Made by a program: the position numbers and the translations under genes. A stretch of DNA of 5,742 bases from GCA-2687515 sp963582805 (GTDB lineage: Bacteria; Pseudomonadota; Alphaproteobacteria; Rhodospirillales; UBA2165): contig CAUZTZ010000289.1 of the NCBI GenBank assembly GCA_963582805.1, forward strand, positions 1-5,742, written 5' to 3'. Each line of letters opens with the position of its first letter. Position 1 is the first letter of the stretch. This document shows positions 5,687 to 5,742 of this stretch, one piece after another. The notes under the pieces are model-generated. The model was not told the origin of the DNA, ran no database searches, and was given only the letters and a program-made list of their open reading frames with translations.

Positions 5687-5697
5687 TGAGATTCTCA
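5687..5697. repeat. Short perfect inverted repeat, possible operator
   Basis: TGAGA-T-TCTCA is a perfect odd palindrome about 120 bases upstream of the NDUFS4-like ATG, in an AT-rich setting. The size suits a dimeric regulator site, but I do not recognise the regulator and a chance origin is possible. Confidence 0.3.
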
Positions 5698-5742
5698 GAT
5701 CAACGAAAGTCTCTCCATATGCAAAGATTACTCACTCAGGCG

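Larger units (their letters stand above)
5567..5742. other. Upstream region of the NDUFS4-like gene, no gene seen
   Basis: More AT-rich than the coding part. No credible coding frame is seen on either strand. It should hold the leftward promoter of the NDUFS4-like gene, but I cannot place -35 and -10 elements with confidence. It contains a GAGGGAG (complement of 5610-5616), a small hairpin (5647-5660) and an 11-base inverted repeat (5687-5697). Confidence 0.5.

Noticed and set aside
1..5742. CRISPR array, insertion sequence, phage or toxin-antitoxin module
   Set aside because: No regularly spaced repeats, transposase or integrase motifs, or small paired genes were found; nearly every base is covered by recognisable housekeeping or transport genes.

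Overview
The window looks like chromosomal DNA from an alphaproteobacterium, possibly in or near the Rhodospirillales. It is GC-rich. It carries a Fur-family Zur regulator beside an alphaproteobacterial-type Zur operator, and an NDUFS4-like accessory subunit of respiratory complex I, which among bacteria is characteristic of Alphaproteobacteria. The taxonomic call is inferred from gene content; no rRNA or housekeeping marker is present.

Left part (1-2153), metal uptake. The 5' part of a zur gene runs leftward off the window edge. A 102-bp AT-rich spacer with a Zur-box-like palindrome separates it from a rightward pair: a periplasmic zinc-binding protein (ZnuA family) and a six-helix NicO/RcnA-type membrane transporter. 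The usual ZnuB permease and ZnuC ATPase are absent. The unusual partnership of a ZnuA-type binding protein with a NicO-like permease under an apparent Zur operator is the most interesting item here.

Middle part (2150-5173), hisI-modA-modB-modC. A sigma70-like promoter with a perfect TTGACA element overlaps the stop codon of the NicO-like gene. It precedes hisI (zinc-dependent phosphoribosyl-AMP cyclohydrolase). hisI overlaps modA by 11 bases, and modB and modC follow with gaps of 4 and 2 bases. ModA (periplasmic molybdate binder), ModB (permease) and ModC (ATPase with C-terminal TOBE/Mop-like region) form a complete molybdate ABC importer. A histidine-biosynthesis gene leads this apparent operon.

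Right part (5177-5742), leftward genes. A tRNA-Arg(UCU) gene with encoded CCA ends only 3 bases from the modC stop, so the two are tightly convergent. Nineteen bases upstream of the tRNA is the end of a small NDUFS4-like gene, probably co-transcribed with it. The last ~120 bases are more AT-rich, show no gene, and hold two short inverted repeats.

Most of the window is ordinary, well-recognised biology. I see no mobile element, CRISPR array, phage gene or broken gene.
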